Origin: Sulfolobus sp. A20
GTDB taxonomy: Archaea > Thermoproteota > Thermoprotei_A > Sulfolobales > Sulfolobaceae
Length of the DNA: 64,000 nucleotides
Direction: 5' to 3'
Assembly (NCBI RefSeq): GCF_001719125.1
Contig: NZ_CP017006.1
Span: 496,001 to 560,000 of the forward strand
Each line of letters starts with the position of its first letter. The first letter of the stretch is position 1. The translations under genes were made by a program, and so were the position numbers. Positions 1 to 10,014 of this stretch are shown piece by piece. The notes beneath the pieces are model-generated. The model made no database searches. It saw only the letters and a program-made list of their open reading frames with translations, and was not told the origin of the DNA.

Positions 1-1736
1 AGGATATTAAGTATGATTATGTTAGGTCAAACCTCTGCGACTGTAACGTTATTACTTTAGGAGATATTAACGAGATAAAGAAGGCTATAAGAAACGTTAA
101 TGAAATTTTATGGAACCAAGATAGGAAGGGAAGAATATATAGTATAGGTAGTTCTCTTCAAGTGTTTAAGGGTGTTGGATATCCTATCGAAGTGGCTAAG
201 AAGTATAATGTGGAAAATTTGGAGGGTGATTTATGGTTAGCTCATACTAGACAGCCCACTAATTCACCAGGCTATTTTCCTTTCTGGTCGCATCCATTCT
301 CTACATTTAATATAGCAATAGTGCATAATGGTGACGTAAGTTCTTTTGGAGCTAACGTGGAGTATCTAAGATCAAGAGGGTTGAGTAGTTTCGTTGGAAC
401 GGATAGTGAAGTGATAGCGTTTTTATTTGAAGAATTATTATCAGAAGGGTTAACTATCGAAGAAGTTGTGAATATTATTATAAATCCTTCAAGAAGATTT
501 AACGGGTTGCCAAATCACGTAGATTACTTGTATAGGAATTCCAGGCTAGATGGTCCGTTTACCGCAATTATAGGTTATGATTCTGGTGATGATTTATACT
601 TAATTGCGATAGCTGATAGGGCTAAGTTCAGACCCGCTATAGTGGGAGAGGACGATTATTATTATTATGTAGCAAGCGAGGAGAATGAGATAAGGGAAAT
701 AAGTCCTAAAGCTAAGGTATGGACTCTTAAGCCTGGATCATACTTTATAGCGTCGATTAACAAAGGAGTTATTTCTTATGGTAGAAACGAGGAAGAATTA
801 GGATCATTTTCTCCTCCACCCGTTATGGTCCCAGAAAACTATGACATAAACGCGTACGATATAGGGTACAAGGATCTAAATTACGAAATTTTGAAATTAG
901 CAATATCTGGGAAGAAAGAGATAACAGTTGCAAATGTTATGGGGCATAGGTATATTGGGATAAATTTACCTGCTAAGGTCATACAAGGACTTAGAATTAA
1001 TCTTTATGGTGTTGTAGGCAATTGTTTAGCTAATCTTAATGAGGGAAACAACTTTTACGTATATGGTAATGTAGCAGATGATTGTTGTGATACGATGCAT
1101 GGCGGAAAGGTGGTAATATATGGTGATGCGAGAGACGTTTTAGGTCAAGCTTTTCAAAATGGTAGAATTTACGTTAGAGGTAATGCAGGAAATAGAGTAG
1201 GTATTCAGATGAGGGAATATAAAGATAAAAAACCATATCTAATAATCGGTGGAATGGTCGATGATTACTTAGGAGAATACATGGCGGGAGGAGCTATAGT
1301 CGTCTTTGGCAAGAATATGAGAAGGGAACCCGTAGGAAATTTTGTAGGAAGCGGCATGGTAGGAGGGAAAATCTATATAAGGGGCAGGGTTTCCCCAGAA
1401 AAGATCGGACTTCAGCCACCAAAGCAAGAAATTAATAAGTTTTTAAAGGCTCTGCTACTAAAAAATCTTATAACGGAAGATCAGTATAACTCTCTCAGTA
1501 GGGAGGAGTACATTGATTTAATAGATAAGTTGGAGGGTAATGCTAAGGAGTATGCCAAGAAGTTGTTCGAAGAGAAAATTGGAATGCCTCATTACGAATA
1601 TAGAGAATTGTCGGAGGAAGAATTCAAAGACCTATTACCAATAATTGAGGATTACTCAAATGAAATGAATGACCATTCATTTCTTGAGTTATTAAAAGAG
1701 AAGTTCACTATAATAACAGCTAGGAAATTAAAGTGA
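1..1736 (+). CDS. GltB-like glutamine amidotransferase/GXGXG protein (5' end outside window)
   Basis: The reading frame is already open at base 3 and runs without a stop to 1736, so the start and the nucleophilic N-terminal Cys lie upstream of the window; the GTG at 162 is internal. The first half is a class II (Ntn) glutamine amidotransferase domain with a TRQPTNS motif, an HNGD oxyanion segment and GTDSE. The second half is the glycine-rich beta-helix (GXGXG) domain of the glutamate synthase alpha chain (repeats such as YGNVADDC and HGGKVVIYG), followed by a helical tail of about 90 residues. The FMN/glutamate-synthase catalytic domain is absent, as in split archaeal GltB proteins, so it probably works with a separately encoded catalytic subunit. 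The 3' end overlaps the convergent glycosyltransferase by 17 nt. Confidence 0.8.
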   Translation, partial: DIKYDYVRSNLCDCNVITLGDINEIKKAIRNVNEILWNQDRKGRIYSIGSSLQVFKGVGYPIEVAKKYNVENLEGDLWLAHTRQPTNSPGYFPFWSHPFSTFNIAIVHNGDVSSFGANVEYLRSRGLSSFVGTDSEVIAFLFEELLSEGLTIEEVVNIIINPSRRFNGLPNHVDYLYRNSRLDGPFTAIIGYDSGDDLYLIAIADRAKFRPAIVGEDDYYYYVASEENEIREISPKAKVWTLKPGSYFIASINKGVISYGRNEEELGSFSPPPVMVPENYDINAYDIGYKDLNYEILKLAISGKKEITVANVMGHRYIGINLPAKVIQGLRINLYGVVGNCLANLNEGNNFYVYGNVADDCCDTMHGGKVVIYGDARDVLGQAFQNGRIYVRGNAGNRVGIQMREYKDKKPYLIIGGMVDDYLGEYMAGGAIVVFGKNMRREPVGNFVGSGMVGGKIYIRGRVSPEKIGLQPPKQEINKFLKALLLKNLITEDQYNSLSREEYIDLIDKLEGNAKEYAKKLFEEKIGMPHYEYRELSEEEFKDLLPIIEDYSNEMNDHSFLELLKEKFTIITARKLK

Positions 1737-2790
1737 GAATTTTTGACATAAACTTATTCTTAAACGTGACTTTATCGAACCCTAGAGATCTCTTTTTCAT
1801 CTCTCGTCTAATTTCAATATCTCTCTTGTCCTCTATTAGATCCTTTAAAATTTTGGAAGCCTCATCTATGTCAGAATATGAAAATTCAGGTACTATTTCA
1901 TATGCTCCACTCTCCTTAGGTACAATGGGAATAAGGCCAGAGGACATGGCCTCTATCACCGGTATGCCAAAGTGTTCTCCCATAGTCGGGTGAAAGTATA
2001 TCTTCACCTTTTCCATAATCTTGAGTAGCTCTTCTCTTCCTAGATTCGTATAAATTTCTATATCGGCATTTAGCTTGTTTCTCAGCTTAATCAGTTTCTG
2101 CATATAGCTTTTCTCATTTAGAGATCCTACTATAATTCCCTTAATACCAGTTTTTGCTGATAGTAGTATACTATTCTCTAGCATTTTCCCTCTCTCTATT
2201 CTACCTATGGTTAGAAATGCGTTATCTCTTGAATTCTCGTTATATGCTTTAGAATAAAACTCGACATCAACGGGAGGATAGATTACTTCTGGCTCTTGTA
2301 TATTATATACCTCAGCTATAGCCTTTGCTGAATATCTAGAATTAGCTATTATTTTAGCCCTCTTGGCTTCATCTTTCATTCTATTTACTATTGTCCTAAA
2401 TGGAAGTAGGTATAGCTTCCATATGAGTGATCTATTATATTTACTAGGTACATTAGAAATCGAAGGTGCTCCAGCATATATAATGTGTGGGGCAAGATTT
2501 GATAAAGGTAACGGGACTCCTGATAAATTTATGTATAACTTAGGCTTTACCTTTTTAGCTGTATAGTAAGAAAGTAGTCTTTGATACTTATCAAATTTAG
2601 ACAAATGGAATGGTAAGGAATAGACTGAGGGCAAAAATAAGTCATAAGGTTTAGAAAAACTAACAGCAATGTACTGGATTTTTTCCTCATTTAACATTTC
2701 AAAAACTGTTTTGTAAACATTTCCTTCTCCACTGTAAGTTTTACTCATTCCTAAACCATGAGCAATTACTGCAACTTTTATTTCTCTCAT
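1720..2790 (-). CDS. GT4-type (GT-B fold) glycosyltransferase
   Basis: This 356-residue protein has the architecture of glycosyltransferase family 4. It carries a Rossmann-like N-terminal acceptor domain (IAHGLGMSK near the start) and a C-terminal nucleotide-sugar domain with the EX7E motif (EHFGIPVIE, about residue 275) and the downstream SSGLIPIV segment. Such enzymes transfer a sugar from a nucleotide-sugar donor to a lipid or glycan acceptor at the cytoplasmic membrane face. The divergent neighbour is a family 2 glycosyltransferase, which suggests a shared role in glycolipid or N-glycan assembly; the substrate cannot be read from sequence. Its start codon lies 17 bp from the preferred start of that neighbour, so its promoter (TTATAATC-like, around 2819 on the minus strand) must lie inside the neighbour's coding region. 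Confidence 0.82.
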   Translation of the reverse strand: MREIKVAVIAHGLGMSKTYSGEGNVYKTVFEMLNEEKIQYIAVSFSKPYDLFLPSVYSLPFHLSKFDKYQRLLSYYTAKKVKPKLYINLSGVPLPLSNLAPHIIYAGAPSISNVPSKYNRSLIWKLYLLPFRTIVNRMKDEAKRAKIIANSRYSAKAIAEVYNIQEPEVIYPPVDVEFYSKAYNENSRDNAFLTIGRIERGKMLENSILLSAKTGIKGIIVGSLNEKSYMQKLIKLRNKLNADIEIYTNLGREELLKIMEKVKIYFHPTMGEHFGIPVIEAMSSGLIPIVPKESGAYEIVPEFSYSDIDEASKILKDLIEDKRDIEIRREMKKRSLGFDKVTFKNKFMSKILTLIS

Positions 2791-2807
2791 TTATGTATTT
2801 GGTAATA

Positions 2808-3686
2808 ATGGTTAAGATTATAATACCTGTCGGTCCTTCTGACAATCTAGATTGGGTAAAAAAGTCCGTATTTTCAGCTATATCTCAACCTGTTGATGGA
2901 GTAATAGTTTATGACAATAGTGAAAGAAGAGATATAAATGAATTTTTTGAGAGCCTTAAGGACAAAATAATTTATGTCAAGGACGAGAGAATGAAGAAAG
3001 TTAATATGGCTAAGTTGAGAAATAAGATGCTTAAGCTTGCTAATGATAAATACATAATAATGTTGGATAGTGATGTGGTTATACCTAAAGATTATTCTAA
3101 GAGACTTATAGATAAGCTAGAGAAAGGAGTTGTCTTTACTTGGATGCATTATGCTTATTCAGAGGATGAAGTAGACAAACATTTATCAGTAAATGAGCAT
3201 AATCCAAATTTAGGTTGTAGTGGGTTAAACAGAGAAGTAATAAAGGAATTTGACGAGAGATATGAGAGAGATGAAGACGTATGGCTTTATGCTAAACTAA
3301 AAAAATCTGGGTACATAGTAGAACCGGCAGATGGTAGATGTCTCCATCTTAACAAGGTTCATGCTAGACTAGATTTCTCCTCATCTATCAAGGAGGCTAG
3401 GAGGAACTTGTGGAGAAGTAAATATGATATAATGTTGATGTTTGACGGGCTAATAGATTTCACTTTTTTGACTGGCTATGCATACTATGGTAGCTATTAT
3501 ATTCTAGGACTACTATCTGGCTTAATTTTTCCACCTTTAGCAGTCCTATACATTCCTTTGATAGGATATGGTATACGTTATTATGGTGGTGTTAGGAAAT
3601 TCTTATTAAATCTAATACCAGGCTTAGCACTAGCTTTATCCTCTCCTTACGGATTATGGTACAATTTGGTCAATAAGAGAAAGTAA
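2808..3686 (+). CDS. Family 2 glycosyltransferase with C-terminal membrane segments
   Basis: This protein has a GT-A fold family 2 domain: a [12 protein letters not shown] start, an acidic DxD-like motif in MLDSDVVIP (about residue 90) and a later [10 protein letters not shown] segment. Two or three hydrophobic helices follow in the last 80 residues (FLTGYAYYG...[17 protein letters not shown]), so it is probably membrane-attached. I prefer the ATG at 2808 (292 aa) over the one at 2793: the TATA-like element ACTTTTATTTC is centred near 2778, placing the expected transcript start near 2804. The 3' end overlaps the convergent amidohydrolase by 33 nt. The acceptor is unknown. Confidence 0.78.
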   Translation: MVKIIIPVGPSDNLDWVKKSVFSAISQPVDGVIVYDNSERRDINEFFESLKDKIIYVKDERMKKVNMAKLRNKMLKLANDKYIIMLDSDVVIPKDYSKRLIDKLEKGVVFTWMHYAYSEDEVDKHLSVNEHNPNLGCSGLNREVIKEFDERYERDEDVWLYAKLKKSGYIVEPADGRCLHLNKVHARLDFSSSIKEARRNLWRSKYDIMLMFDGLIDFTFLTGYAYYGSYYILGLLSGLIFPPLAVLYIPLIGYGIRYYGGVRKFLLNLIPGLALALSSPYGLWYNLVNKRK

Positions 3687-4858
3687 CTCTAATCTTCTAG
3701 TATGGAATATTTTAGCCTTTTCCTCGTCATAGACCATTTTCCCATTCACTATTACTTTTTTAACGTATTCTCCAACAGCATTATAAACGATATGTGAGAG
3801 TATTCTATCTTTCCTTAATGGATAGAGATAATTCTTGTCTAGTAATACTAGATCAGCAATATAATCTTTTTCTATTTTACCTCCCTTTATTCCTAAAAGC
3901 TTGTATCCTTCGAACGTAGCCGACCTAAAAGCGTGGTATGCTTTTATACTTGCATCCCAATACGAATGCCTTTGAAGTAATACTGCATTTTTCATCTCCC
4001 TAAACATATCTAAAGAGTTATTACTAGCTGCGCTATCAGTACCGAGAGTTATATTTATATTTTTTTCTAACATTTCTTTGAACGGGAAGAATCCAGCAGT
4101 GGCTAATTTCATATTTGATGTCGGACAATGTGTAGCCTTATATACGTAATTTAGTTCCCAGCTTGCAACCCACCCTAAATGAACCATCTGCGATAATTTA
4201 TCGATTTCATAATCATGAAGAAGTTCTACTGGGAACTTTCCATACCTCTTCTTGACCTCATAAATCTCCTTTCTTGTTTCAGAAACGTGAATGTGTATCC
4301 AGGTATCAGTTTCCTTAGCTAACTGTTTTGCTAATTTTAACGTGTTCAAAGAATTTGCATAAATGCTATGAACGTTAACTATCGGATAAAACATTTCTTT
4401 TTTCTTTAACATTCTCTGCTTCTTATCTATTTCATAAGGGTCGTAAAGATTATCTAAAAAAGTATATCCTGCTGCAGCCCTTATTCCATACATATTAGAA
4501 AGTTTTTCTATACCTTCTGGATTAAAGTACATGTCAACAAACGCTGTAGTTCCTTTAGAGAGCATTTCAATTATAGCTAGCTCGGACGCTAAATCCATCC
4601 AACTTTGTTTGAACTCTTTTTCAAAATCCCACATCTTTTCTAACCATAATGTTAGTTCTGCATCGTCATAATATCCACGTAAGACTATCATTGGAGTATG
4701 GGTATGAGCGTTAACTAATCCGGGGATCACTATATACTGATTACATTCGATTTCATCTCCTTCAGAATAATTTCCAACTTCCTTTATCTTGCCATCTTGT
4801 ATTACTATATTACTGTCTTCGATTATACTATCATAATTAACTATGTACTTACATTTTT

Positions 4859-5527
<669 letters not shown>

Positions 5528-5596
5528 TATTAGAAAAGTAGGAAAGGAGTAAAAAAGAGTTAACTTTAATATTTCATGGGTAATTAGCTAAATAAA

Positions 5597-5665
5597 TTAT
5601 TTCTTTTTCTGTTGTTGCTCTCCGCCACCTTGTTGCTGTTGACCTTCCTTCTTCTTCTTCGCCAT
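5597..5665 (-). CDS. Possible 22-residue Lys/Gln/Gly microprotein
   Basis: An ATG at 5665 opens 22 codons ending in TAA. The product is entirely low complexity: Met-Ala, four Lys, Glu-Gly, four Gln, three Gly, Glu, three Gln, three Lys. It stands alone between the Dph6 and MobA genes. Codons for the same residue vary (CAA and CAG, AAG and AAA, GGT/GGC/GGA), which argues against a simple DNA repeat and for selection at the protein level. The highly basic composition resembles very short ribosome- or RNA-associated peptides, but I do not recognise it. No strong TATA box sits 26 bp upstream; a better one lies near 5793. Confidence 0.35.
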   Translation of the reverse strand: MAKKKKEGQQQQGGGEQQQKKK

Positions 5666-5770
5666 TTTTTCTCTGATTTTATTTTGGTAAGGAATTACTT
5701 AATAAGCATTCCTAACTACATCTTAGTTGAATATTATCGTAAAAAAGCTACGTTATTCCATAAATAGTTT

Positions 5771-5800
5771 CTTCCCTTAAATGGGAAGTATATAAAATAT
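5771..5800. promoter_or_regulatory. Palindrome CTTCCC-N6-GGGAAG beside a strong TATA box
   Basis: Perfect 6-bp arms (5771-5776 and 5783-5788) adjoin TATATAAAAT at 5789-5798. Read leftward, the TATA would start a transcript near 5767, about 100 nt before the 22-codon reading frame, with the palindrome between TATA and start, the usual place for an archaeal repressor site. Read rightward it would start near 5820, where I see no gene. Confidence 0.35.
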
Positions 5801-5893
5801 TCTTTGTTTAGTCCTTAAAATAATAACAAATGTTTATTTTTCTCTTTGTATAGAAGTAATTTTGCTAATGTTAGTCTTTAATTTGATTCCTTA

Positions 5894-5909
5894 ATCTCTA
5901 TGTAGAGAT
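5894..5909. repeat. 16-bp perfect palindrome after mobA
   Basis: ATCTCTATGTAGAGAT lies 4 bp beyond the mobA stop codon. In mobA mRNA it could form a short hairpin, but no T-run follows in the direction of transcription, so it is not a convincing terminator; it could equally be a protein-binding site. The rest of 5528-5913 is AT-rich and holds only the microgene and the palindrome noted separately. Confidence 0.3.
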
Positions 5910-5913
5910 AGAA

Positions 5914-6510
5914 TTAAAGTAGATTATTTACAATTAATCTTGATAAAGATTTTATTCTTCTAGGTCTTAAAACGAGATCCACAATAGAATTAACGTTAAT
6001 TGTTGAGTATAAAAATGGATCAGCTCTAATGATCTCTTGACTACCTGCTAAATATGTGGAATGGGATAAGGTAAGTAATTCTGTTAATTTCTTTACTTTA
6101 GATAAGTTACGCTCTAGAAAAGCAGTTGAGTAACAAGCCAAAAGTGGTTGAGGTTTTTCGTCAACTACCATAACAATATCGTAACCGTTTTTGCTACATA
6201 GGTAATCAGCTATATTGACAGTTATAAAAGGGAAATCACAGCCGGTGATAAACACTTTCCTCTCCTTAACATATTTTAAACCAGCTCTTATTCCCTTTAT
6301 AGGTCCCATATAGTCTCCATCTTCTACTACTATTATACCTTTAGAGATGACTCTATTAGTTCTAGAAACCACGATGGGGTCTGGAAATTGATCAATTACC
6401 CTATCAAGCATAGTCTTAGAGTTTATTTCAAAGGAACATTTGTCTATACCAAATCTTTTAGATAAACCTCCAGCTAAGATTATCGTGTCATAATAATAGT
6501 TGTAACTCAA
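5914..6510 (-). CDS. mobA: Molybdenum cofactor guanylyltransferase MobA
   Basis: This 198-residue nucleotidyltransferase has the ILAGGLSKRFGIDK signature (residues 11-24) that binds GTP and the GCDFPF segment (about 88) with the metal-binding Asp. MobA joins GMP to molybdopterin to give the bis-MGD-type cofactor. The neighbours moeA (overlapping by 23 nt upstream in the same operon) and divergent mobB support the assignment. The last 40 residues diverge from the typical family. Confidence 0.85.
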   Translation of the reverse strand: MSYNYYYDTIILAGGLSKRFGIDKCSFEINSKTMLDRVIDQFPDPIVVSRTNRVISKGIIVVEDGDYMGPIKGIRAGLKYVKERKVFITGCDFPFITVNIADYLCSKNGYDIVMVVDEKPQPLLACYSTAFLERNLSKVKKLTELLTLSHSTYLAGSQEIIRADPFLYSTINVNSIVDLVLRPRRIKSLSRLIVNNLL

Positions 6511-7657
6511 CTTCTTCCCCTTTCTTGTACATTACATTTCTCTTTAATATGCCAAAAGAATTAGCCTTTGTCAACTCTTTGTATAGTCCAACTCCCCACT
6601 TAAGAGGTTTAGCTGAACTTCCCTCTGTTCGAAACAGATAAATTGAATCCATTTTGTGTTCAACAAATATGTCATCAGCTAAATAACTTTTTACGTATTT
6701 TTTTAAATTTACGTTAATTATTTTAGATAATACGGAGAGACCAAATTCATGAAATGCAGTTATAGCTGAGACCACTTGTCCAGGTAATATAATTATTGGC
6801 TTTCCATTTACCTTACCAATACTACCTCTTTTAATTACATTTACTGATACTCCTTCAAAGAGTATCTCTCCTAATTTGTTTACAGCTCTCTTTACGAAAT
6901 CCTTCTCACCTACTGATGAGCCTCCTATGGAGATTAATACATCGGATTTATCTATAGCATTTTCTATCATCTGAGAGACATCGTTTAAATCATCTTTAGC
7001 AACTCCTAGATAATTGACACTACCAAATTTTTCTAAGAGTTTAATTATAATAGGAGATATTGAATCTGGTATTTTATGACTCTCGGGATTTCTGAAGTCT
7101 GTAATTTCATTACCGTTTGCGAAAATTGAAAAATTGAGATTAGACACTTTTACTCTAAATATGCCTTGCTGAATTAAAAGTCCTAAATGATAAGGTTTTA
7201 TCTCCTCACCTTTTGTTATAATAACTTCGTTCTCATTAACGTCCTCACCTCTTTCTCTCACGTTCTTTCCTTTTTTTACTTCACCTTTGAAGACCACATA
7301 ATCATCTTCTAATTTTGAGTTTTCTATAGGGATAACAGTATCAGCATTAATTGGTAATGGTGCTCCAGTAGTTACATAGTAAGCTTCTCCATCTGACAAT
7401 TTTCTTTCTGTAGTATCAAATGGATAGATCTTCCCTACAACCTTAAATTTCCCATACTTAAGATAATCGTTAAACTTAATCGCATATCCATCCATTGCTG
7501 ATAGAGACCTTTCTGGTATGCTCTTAATAGCTCTAATCTCACTAACTACAATTTTACCTATAGCATCTGAAATATTAACTTCGCATTCTTTTGGTGTTAC
7601 ATTAAAGCTTGTAGAGTCTATAATTTTTCTTGCATCTTCAAGTGTAATCAATGTCAT
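6488..7657 (-). CDS. moeA: Molybdopterin molybdenumtransferase MoeA
   Basis: This 389-residue protein shows the MoeA domain order: an N-terminal region with the SAMDGYAIKF motif (about residue 53), then the MoCF-binding fold with SIGGSSVGEKDFV (about 243) and LPGQVVSAITAFHEFG (about 293), then the C-terminal beta domain. It inserts molybdate or tungstate into the dithiolene of adenylated molybdopterin. It is first in a leftward operon with mobA and is divided from mobB by only 34 bp holding both promoters. Confidence 0.9.
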   Translation of the reverse strand: MTLITLEDARKIIDSTSFNVTPKECEVNISDAIGKIVVSEIRAIKSIPERSLSAMDGYAIKFNDYLKYGKFKVVGKIYPFDTTERKLSDGEAYYVTTGAPLPINADTVIPIENSKLEDDYVVFKGEVKKGKNVRERGEDVNENEVIITKGEEIKPYHLGLLIQQGIFRVKVSNLNFSIFANGNEITDFRNPESHKIPDSISPIIIKLLEKFGSVNYLGVAKDDLNDVSQMIENAIDKSDVLISIGGSSVGEKDFVKRAVNKLGEILFEGVSVNVIKRGSIGKVNGKPIIILPGQVVSAITAFHEFGLSVLSKIINVNLKKYVKSYLADDIFVEHKMDSIYLFRTEGSSAKPLKWGVGLYKELTKANSFGILKRNVMYKKGEEVELQLLL

Positions 7658-7691
7658 AAGATGTTATATATTTTTTAAGTTAATATATGAT
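7658..7691. promoter_or_regulatory. Divergent leaderless promoters moeA / mobB
   Basis: The 34 bp between the two ATGs contain one TATA box for each direction. TATATATT (7665-7672) is centred about 25 bp before the mobB ATG, and TAATATATGA (7681-7690) is centred about 27 bp before the moeA ATG on the minus strand. Both transcripts would be leaderless, and each polymerase footprint covers the other start. Confidence 0.5.
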
Positions 7692-8201
7692 ATGGTATGC
7701 ATATTTCACGTAGTAGGTAAGAAGGATACTGGAAAGACTTCAGTGATAGAAAAAGCGATTAAAATAATTAAAAATAAGGTTAATTATAAAATAGCTGTGT
7801 TTAAACATTCTCATCATTTACTTGATTTAGCTGGGAAGGATACTGATAGATTCCGGGAAGCTGGAAGTGATTACATTGTGTTTCAAGAGGGAGAAAGGCA
7901 GTCAGTGCTATTTATGCCCAATGTTCTTTCATCTTCTCTGATAGATCTTTTACCAGTAGACATAATATTTATAGAGGGCTTCACGAATTTAGAGCTTGGT
8001 AAAAAGTATTTTATACAAAGCCCAGACGAGGTTGATGAGGTAGTAAATAGAATTTTGAGTGATTTAGAAGAATGTGTCAGAGTTAAAGGTTTTCTTCACT
8101 TGGATGAAAATAAAGTGGAGGTAAATTCTGAGAAACCTTTATTATTATTACTTTATAACTTATTAAAAGCGTTAGGAATTAGGAATGTCACTCTGGATTA
8201 A
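7692..8201 (+). CDS. mobB: MobB, molybdopterin-guanine dinucleotide biosynthesis accessory GTPase
   Basis: The protein (169 aa) starts MVCIFHVVG and carries a P-loop GKKDTGKTS (residues 9-17), then FKHSHHLLDLAGKDTDRFREAGSD, the typical MobB metal/GTP segment, and FIEGF. The frame is open further upstream, but that part is antisense to moeA, and the TATA box supports ATG 7692 as a leaderless start. MobB assists MobA in cofactor maturation. Its end overlaps the CBS-domain gene by 17 nt. Confidence 0.85.
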   Translation: MVCIFHVVGKKDTGKTSVIEKAIKIIKNKVNYKIAVFKHSHHLLDLAGKDTDRFREAGSDYIVFQEGERQSVLFMPNVLSSSLIDLLPVDIIFIEGFTNLELGKKYFIQSPDEVDEVVNRILSDLEECVRVKGFLHLDENKVEVNSEKPLLLLLYNLLKALGIRNVTLD

Positions 8202-8913
8202 GGGCTCGGAGATAATATCTCTTAATCCTAACGCCTACGTGATAGATGTCATTTATTTTATGAAGAGAAATAATATTAGGAGATTAGTAATATCAGACTC
8301 ATCTAAAATTATTGGTGTTTTTACTATTGATATTGCATTGAAACAAATATTGGAAAATAAGATGGAAGCTAAAATGAATGAAATAAAGTTAAAAAAACCA
8401 GTTTCAGTCAAATCAAACGATATAAAGAATATAGTAACAGCAATGTTAACGGAAAACAGCGATTTTGTTATATATACAAACAAATATATAATAACAGAAA
8501 GAGATATTATTAGTAATTTCAATTGGGAAAAAATTAAGGAGAAAAATTGGGAAATAGCTAGGAAGGCTATAGTAGTTGAGCCTTTTACTAAGATTTCGAC
8601 ATGTGCAGAAAAGATGCTTGGTAATTCTATACGACATCTACCAGTAGTTTTAGATTTGCCTTTAGGAATAGTTAGCGCTAGAGATATAGTGTATTCCTTT
8701 GAAAGTATGATGTCATTGAATTCGAATGTAGAAAAGATCATGAACGTTAATTTAGTTGTGGGAGATGCTGAAGATTATGTAAGAGATAGTGTAGAAATGA
8801 TGTTGAAAAGAAAAGTGGGAAGCTTGATAGTTAAAAGTAAAGATAATAAAAAAGAAACTTTAATTTTCACTAACAGAGATTTAATAAGGCTAATTGATAG
8901 ATATATTCGATGA
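8185..8913 (+). CDS. CBS-domain (Bateman) protein
   Basis: This 242-residue protein appears to consist only of CBS motifs, with recognisable repeats at NPNAYVIDVIYFMKRNNIRRLVIS (about 14-37), PFTKISTCAEKMLGNSIRHLPVV (about 133-155) and the C-terminal MLKRKVGSLIVKS; the second repeat is degenerate. Such stand-alone Bateman modules bind adenine nucleotides and regulate partner proteins. It overlaps mobB upstream and the methyltransferase gene downstream (4-nt ATGA overlap), so the three are likely one transcript, but its target is unknown. Lys/Asn/Ile content is unusually high. Confidence 0.75.
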   Translation: MSLWIKGSEIISLNPNAYVIDVIYFMKRNNIRRLVISDSSKIIGVFTIDIALKQILENKMEAKMNEIKLKKPVSVKSNDIKNIVTAMLTENSDFVIYTNKYIITERDIISNFNWEKIKEKNWEIARKAIVVEPFTKISTCAEKMLGNSIRHLPVVLDLPLGIVSARDIVYSFESMMSLNSNVEKIMNVNLVVGDAEDYVRDSVEMMLKRKVGSLIVKSKDNKKETLIFTNRDLIRLIDRYIR

Positions 8914-9614
8914 TCTTCATCTGCCCTATTGATGGTAGTAAAATAGATGATAATCTAATTTGCGAGAAAGGACATAAGTTTAATTTAATTGATAACGGGA
9001 TCTATGATTTTTTACCTAGTAATGTCAAGATAAAAACTGATCAAATGCTAGAAAGGATAATCCCGATTTATGAGAATCTATGGGCTCCATTGGGTATGTT
9101 CATAACTGGACGTACATCATACTCTAATTTTCTCAGAAATATAGCTGAGTTCATTAGCGGAGGCGTCGTAGTAGACGTAGGAACTGGCACCGGAAAAATA
9201 TTTGATCTCTTGAAATGTGATAGGTGCATAGGGATAGATATTTCATTAAATTTCTTAAAATACATGAAGAAAAAGAGAAAAGATGTCATTGCCGTTAGAG
9301 GAGATGCAAGTAACTTACCGATAAAATCCAATATAGCCGATGGTGTTTCTTCAACCTTGGTTTTACATATGTTGCCTAATCCTCATCTGGCTATTAAAGA
9401 AATTTCAAGAATTCTCAAGCCCAAGGGTAAATGCGGTATAGCTGTTTTAGCTAATGTCGACTCATTAATGGCCAAAATTCTTTCTAAGATGTGGAAAGTC
9501 AATCTAAGACATTATGATTATTATATTAATTTATTGTTGTCAAATTCCTTACAAGTGGTTCAAAGAAAAGAGTTTGGACCTTGGGTTATAATTAAGTGTA
9601 TTAAGGCTTCATGA
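8910..9614 (+). CDS. SAM-dependent methyltransferase with Trm112-like N-terminus
   Basis: This 234-residue class I methyltransferase has motif I VVDVGTGTGKIF (about residue 87), an acidic IGIDIS strand end, a GDASNLPI segment and the post-motif strand GVSSTLVLHMLPN. The first 35 residues (C5, C18, H22 and the GIYDFLP segment) look like the Trm112/RlmA-type zinc-binding leader, with one cysteine of the usual CxxC pair missing. The substrate could be RNA, a quinone or a small molecule. It ends in a 14-nt convergent overlap with a membrane protein gene. Confidence 0.72.
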   Translation: MIFICPIDGSKIDDNLICEKGHKFNLIDNGIYDFLPSNVKIKTDQMLERIIPIYENLWAPLGMFITGRTSYSNFLRNIAEFISGGVVVDVGTGTGKIFDLLKCDRCIGIDISLNFLKYMKKKRKDVIAVRGDASNLPIKSNIADGVSSTLVLHMLPNPHLAIKEISRILKPKGKCGIAVLANVDSLMAKILSKMWKVNLRHYDYYINLLLSNSLQVVQRKEFGPWVIIKCIKAS

Positions 9615-10014
9615 GAAGCGTAGCTGATAAGGCTAAGAAACTTAGCCCATTTATTAGCTCTAATACTTTACTTAAAATTCCTATTACAGCTGGAGTATAA
9701 ACCAAAACTAAGACCCCTGACAGTATGAACAAGAAGAACATTCCTAACAATGCAGTAAAGTACAGCTCTCCATCTCCTGCCAACAATCTGAATAATTTCT
9801 CGCTCCCTGTAACTCCATAAATTATTCTCTCTATTCCGAATACTATGCCTATCATGTAGAAGATTATTGGACTAATTCCGAAAAACAACGCAGACTGCAA
9901 TTGTTCACTATTTATTCCAGTTTTGAATATTAGATACCCTGAGGTTACTAATAATGATATTCCCAAGAGAGTACTAATTAGTCTTTTCTTTAAGTTCTTA
10001 TTAACGTGGGCCAT
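9601..10014 (-). CDS. Small membrane protein, unknown function
   Basis: This 137-residue protein has a basic start (KNLKKR) and about four hydrophobic helices: LISTLLGISLLVTSGYLIF, ALFFGISPIIFYMIGIVFGI, YFTALLGMFFLFILSGVLVLVY and a C-terminal one. I recognise no family. Its start overlaps the end of the upstream same-strand gene by 25 nt, so the two are translationally coupled, and both are membrane-related. Confidence 0.6.
   Translation of the reverse strand: MAHVNKNLKKRLISTLLGISLLVTSGYLIFKTGINSEQLQSALFFGISPIIFYMIGIVFGIERIIYGVTGSEKLFRLLAGDGELYFTALLGMFFLFILSGVLVLVYTPAVIGILSKVLELINGLSFLALSATLLMKP

Noticed and set aside
162-1736. GTG at 162 as the start of the GltB-like gene
   Set aside because: The frame is open back to base 3 with protein-like sequence and the Ntn domain would lack its first strands, so the gene begins outside the window.
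8253-8741. 162-codon antisense reading frame within the CBS-domain gene
   Set aside because: It is the mirror of an AT-rich, Lys/Ile-rich coding region, has no domain pattern and no promoter, and the sense frame shows clear CBS motifs.
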